Below, in pieces: positions 7,025 to 7,906 of a stretch of 7,906 nt of DNA. The DNA lies in contig JAESUN010000025.1 of NCBI GenBank assembly GCA_016763045.1, positions 1 to 7,906 of the forward strand, read 5' to 3'. The notes below the pieces were generated by a model. It was not told the origin of the DNA and searched no databases. It saw nothing but the letters and a program-made list of their open reading frames with translations. The translations under genes and the position numbers were made by a program. The stretch is from Opitutaceae bacterium. Lineage in GTDB: Bacteria > Verrucomicrobiota > Verrucomicrobiia > Opitutales > Opitutaceae. The first letter of the stretch is position 1; every line of letters begins with the position of its first letter.

Positions 7025-7801
7025 ATGAACACCCCTCATATAAAATACCTCCCATCTATCAAACGAGTCTTGCTCGTTTCAATCTTCGCGATTGCGATCG
7101 GTTCTTTTCAAGCACAAGCGGAAGAGACAAAAACCGAAGAGACCCTACCTACTCTAGATTTTGAGCGCACTGCTTTAGTTGTGACCGATCCTCAAAACCA
7201 CTTCCTCAGTCCTGAGGGTGCCACCTGGGGGCTCGTTGGAAAAAACGTTACGGAAAATAAAACAGTCGAACATATCGAAGCTCTGTTCAAGGCAGCCAAG
7301 GCCAATGATATCCCCGTATTCGTTTCACCTCATTACTACTATCCTACCGACAAAGGGTGGATGTTTGGCGGAACCATCGAAAACGTCATGCACAAGATCC
7401 ACATGTTCGATCGCGCTGGACCACTGAGCCTCGAAGGTTTCGAGGGATCGGGCGCCGATTGGTTGGAACTCTATAAGCCTCTCATAAACGACGGCCACAC
7501 CATCGTCACCAACCCACATAAAGTCTATGGTCCGGAAAGCAACGATCTGGCCCTGCAGCTCCGTAAGCGCCGGGTCGATACAGTCATCTTGGCTGGAATG
7601 TCTGCGAATCTTTGCACCGAAGCGCATATGCGCGAATTAATGGAGCAAGGGTTCGAAGTTATCGTCGTCAAGGATGCTACAGCCGCCGCTCAGTCCCCAG
7701 CATTGGGAGATGGTTACGCCGCTGCCTTAGTGAACTTCGGATTCATCGCCAACGAAGTGGTTACCACCGATGAAATCATCGAACGCATGAGCCGAAAGTA
7801 A
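7025..7801 (+). CDS. Exported isochorismatase-family cysteine hydrolase
   Basis: The 258-residue product has a Sec signal peptide (residues 1-32: basic RVLLVSIFAIAIGSF core, cleavage after AQA|EET) and an isochorismatase-like alpha/beta hydrolase domain (about 47-255). The predicted catalytic triad is Asp55 (LVVTDPQNHF), Lys166 (NPHKVYGPESNDL) and Cys197 (GMSANLCTEAHMREL). The family includes isochorismatase, nicotinamidase, N-carbamoylsarcosine amidase and biuret-type hydrolases. A reactive cysteine implies amidase-type chemistry rather than true isochorismatase activity, and the substrate cannot be read from sequence. A periplasmic location is unusual in a family that is mostly cytoplasmic. 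The inserted segment YYYPTDKGWMFGGTIENVMH (104-123) probably shapes the substrate pocket. The ATG at 7025 precedes a complete signal peptide; no Shine-Dalgarno is present. It diverges from the AraC-type gene, its likely regulator, and is followed by strong hairpins. Confidence 0.9.
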   Translation: MNTPHIKYLPSIKRVLLVSIFAIAIGSFQAQAEETKTEETLPTLDFERTALVVTDPQNHFLSPEGATWGLVGKNVTENKTVEHIEALFKAAKANDIPVFVSPHYYYPTDKGWMFGGTIENVMHKIHMFDRAGPLSLEGFEGSGADWLELYKPLINDGHTIVTNPHKVYGPESNDLALQLRKRRVDTVILAGMSANLCTEAHMRELMEQGFEVIVVKDATAAAQSPALGDGYAAALVNFGFIANEVVTTDEIIERMSRK

Positions 7802-7813
7802 CCTTCGATTGTA

Positions 7814-7831
7814 TCTCCCACCTCCGGGAGA
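7814..7831 (+). terminator. Small hairpin just after the isochorismatase-like gene
   Basis: TCTCCC (7814-7819) pairs with GGGAGA (7826-7831) across a 6-nt loop, starting 13 bp after the stop codon. No T-tract follows, so alone it is unlikely to terminate. It may protect the transcript 3' end or act with the larger hairpin that begins 8 bp later. Confidence 0.35.
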
Positions 7832-7838
7832 CAGATGG

Positions 7839-7902
7839 AGTCTCTTCATTCCCTTTTTCAGAAACCTTTCTGGAAAAGGGAATTTCTGTTTAAGAGACTT
7901 TT
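7839..7902 (+). terminator. Long nested hairpin with T-run, probable terminator
   Basis: An outer 8-bp stem (7839-7846 AGTCTCTT with 7892-7899 AAGAGACT) encloses a nearly perfect 17-bp inner stem (7848-7864 with 7867-7883, one G-T wobble, two bases between the arms). The outer arm is followed by TTTT at 7899-7902. The position after the isochorismatase-like stop fits an intrinsic terminator. The inner stem is long and AT-rich for that role, so a terminal repeat of some element is a less likely alternative. Confidence 0.65.
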
Positions 7903-7906
7903 GGAC

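Noticed and set aside
6845..7039. Minus-strand 64-codon open frame in the divergent intergenic region
   Set aside because: It would overlap the start of the isochorismatase-like signal peptide and fill the only promoter space. The product is low-complexity in feel and unrecognised.

Overview
The window reads as ordinary bacterial chromosome, with six protein genes and moderate GC. The GltD variety, a cytochrome c fused to a PQQ-sugar-dehydrogenase-like propeller, a BNR-repeat sialidase-like protein and a general lack of Shine-Dalgarno sites together suggest the Planctomycetota-Verrucomicrobiota-Chlamydiota group, most likely a marine Verrucomicrobiota (Opitutae-like). This placement is inferred from family resemblance only. 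No mobile element, tRNA, rRNA, CRISPR array or phage gene was seen.

Bases 1-2810 (+) are a glutamate synthase operon. The C-terminal third of gltB (3Fe-4S motif and GXGXG domain) is followed 11 bp later by a complete gltD. A strong intrinsic terminator (13-bp perfect stem plus T-tract) lies at 2839-2877. Together these two subunits would make glutamate from glutamine and 2-oxoglutarate.

Bases 3036-6840 (-) hold three co-oriented genes. In transcription order they are a cupin/AraC-type regulator (5953-6840), a BNR/Asp-box sialidase-like protein without signal peptide (4606-5739), and an exported monoheme cytochrome c fused to a PQQ-dependent aldose/glucose-sorbosone dehydrogenase-like propeller. 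The last gene is the main anomaly. An in-frame TAG at 3201-3203 stops it just after a conserved-looking SEE motif. The next 54 codons, in the same frame down to a TGA at 3036-3038, still encode an intact family-like C-terminus. This is a fresh nonsense mutation, a sequencing error or, less likely, readthrough. Two back-to-back hairpins lie in the leader of this gene, and a REP-like GTAG-headed palindrome follows the araC-type gene.

Bases 7025-7801 (+) encode an exported isochorismatase-like cysteine hydrolase, divergent from the AraC-type gene across a 184-bp shared intergenic region. That layout makes it the natural candidate target of the regulator. The gene is followed by a 6-bp hairpin and then a long nested hairpin with a T-run at 7839-7902, probably a terminator.

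I did not find a convincing undescribed system. The observations most worth a second look are the amber-split dehydrogenase and the structured intergenic repeats.
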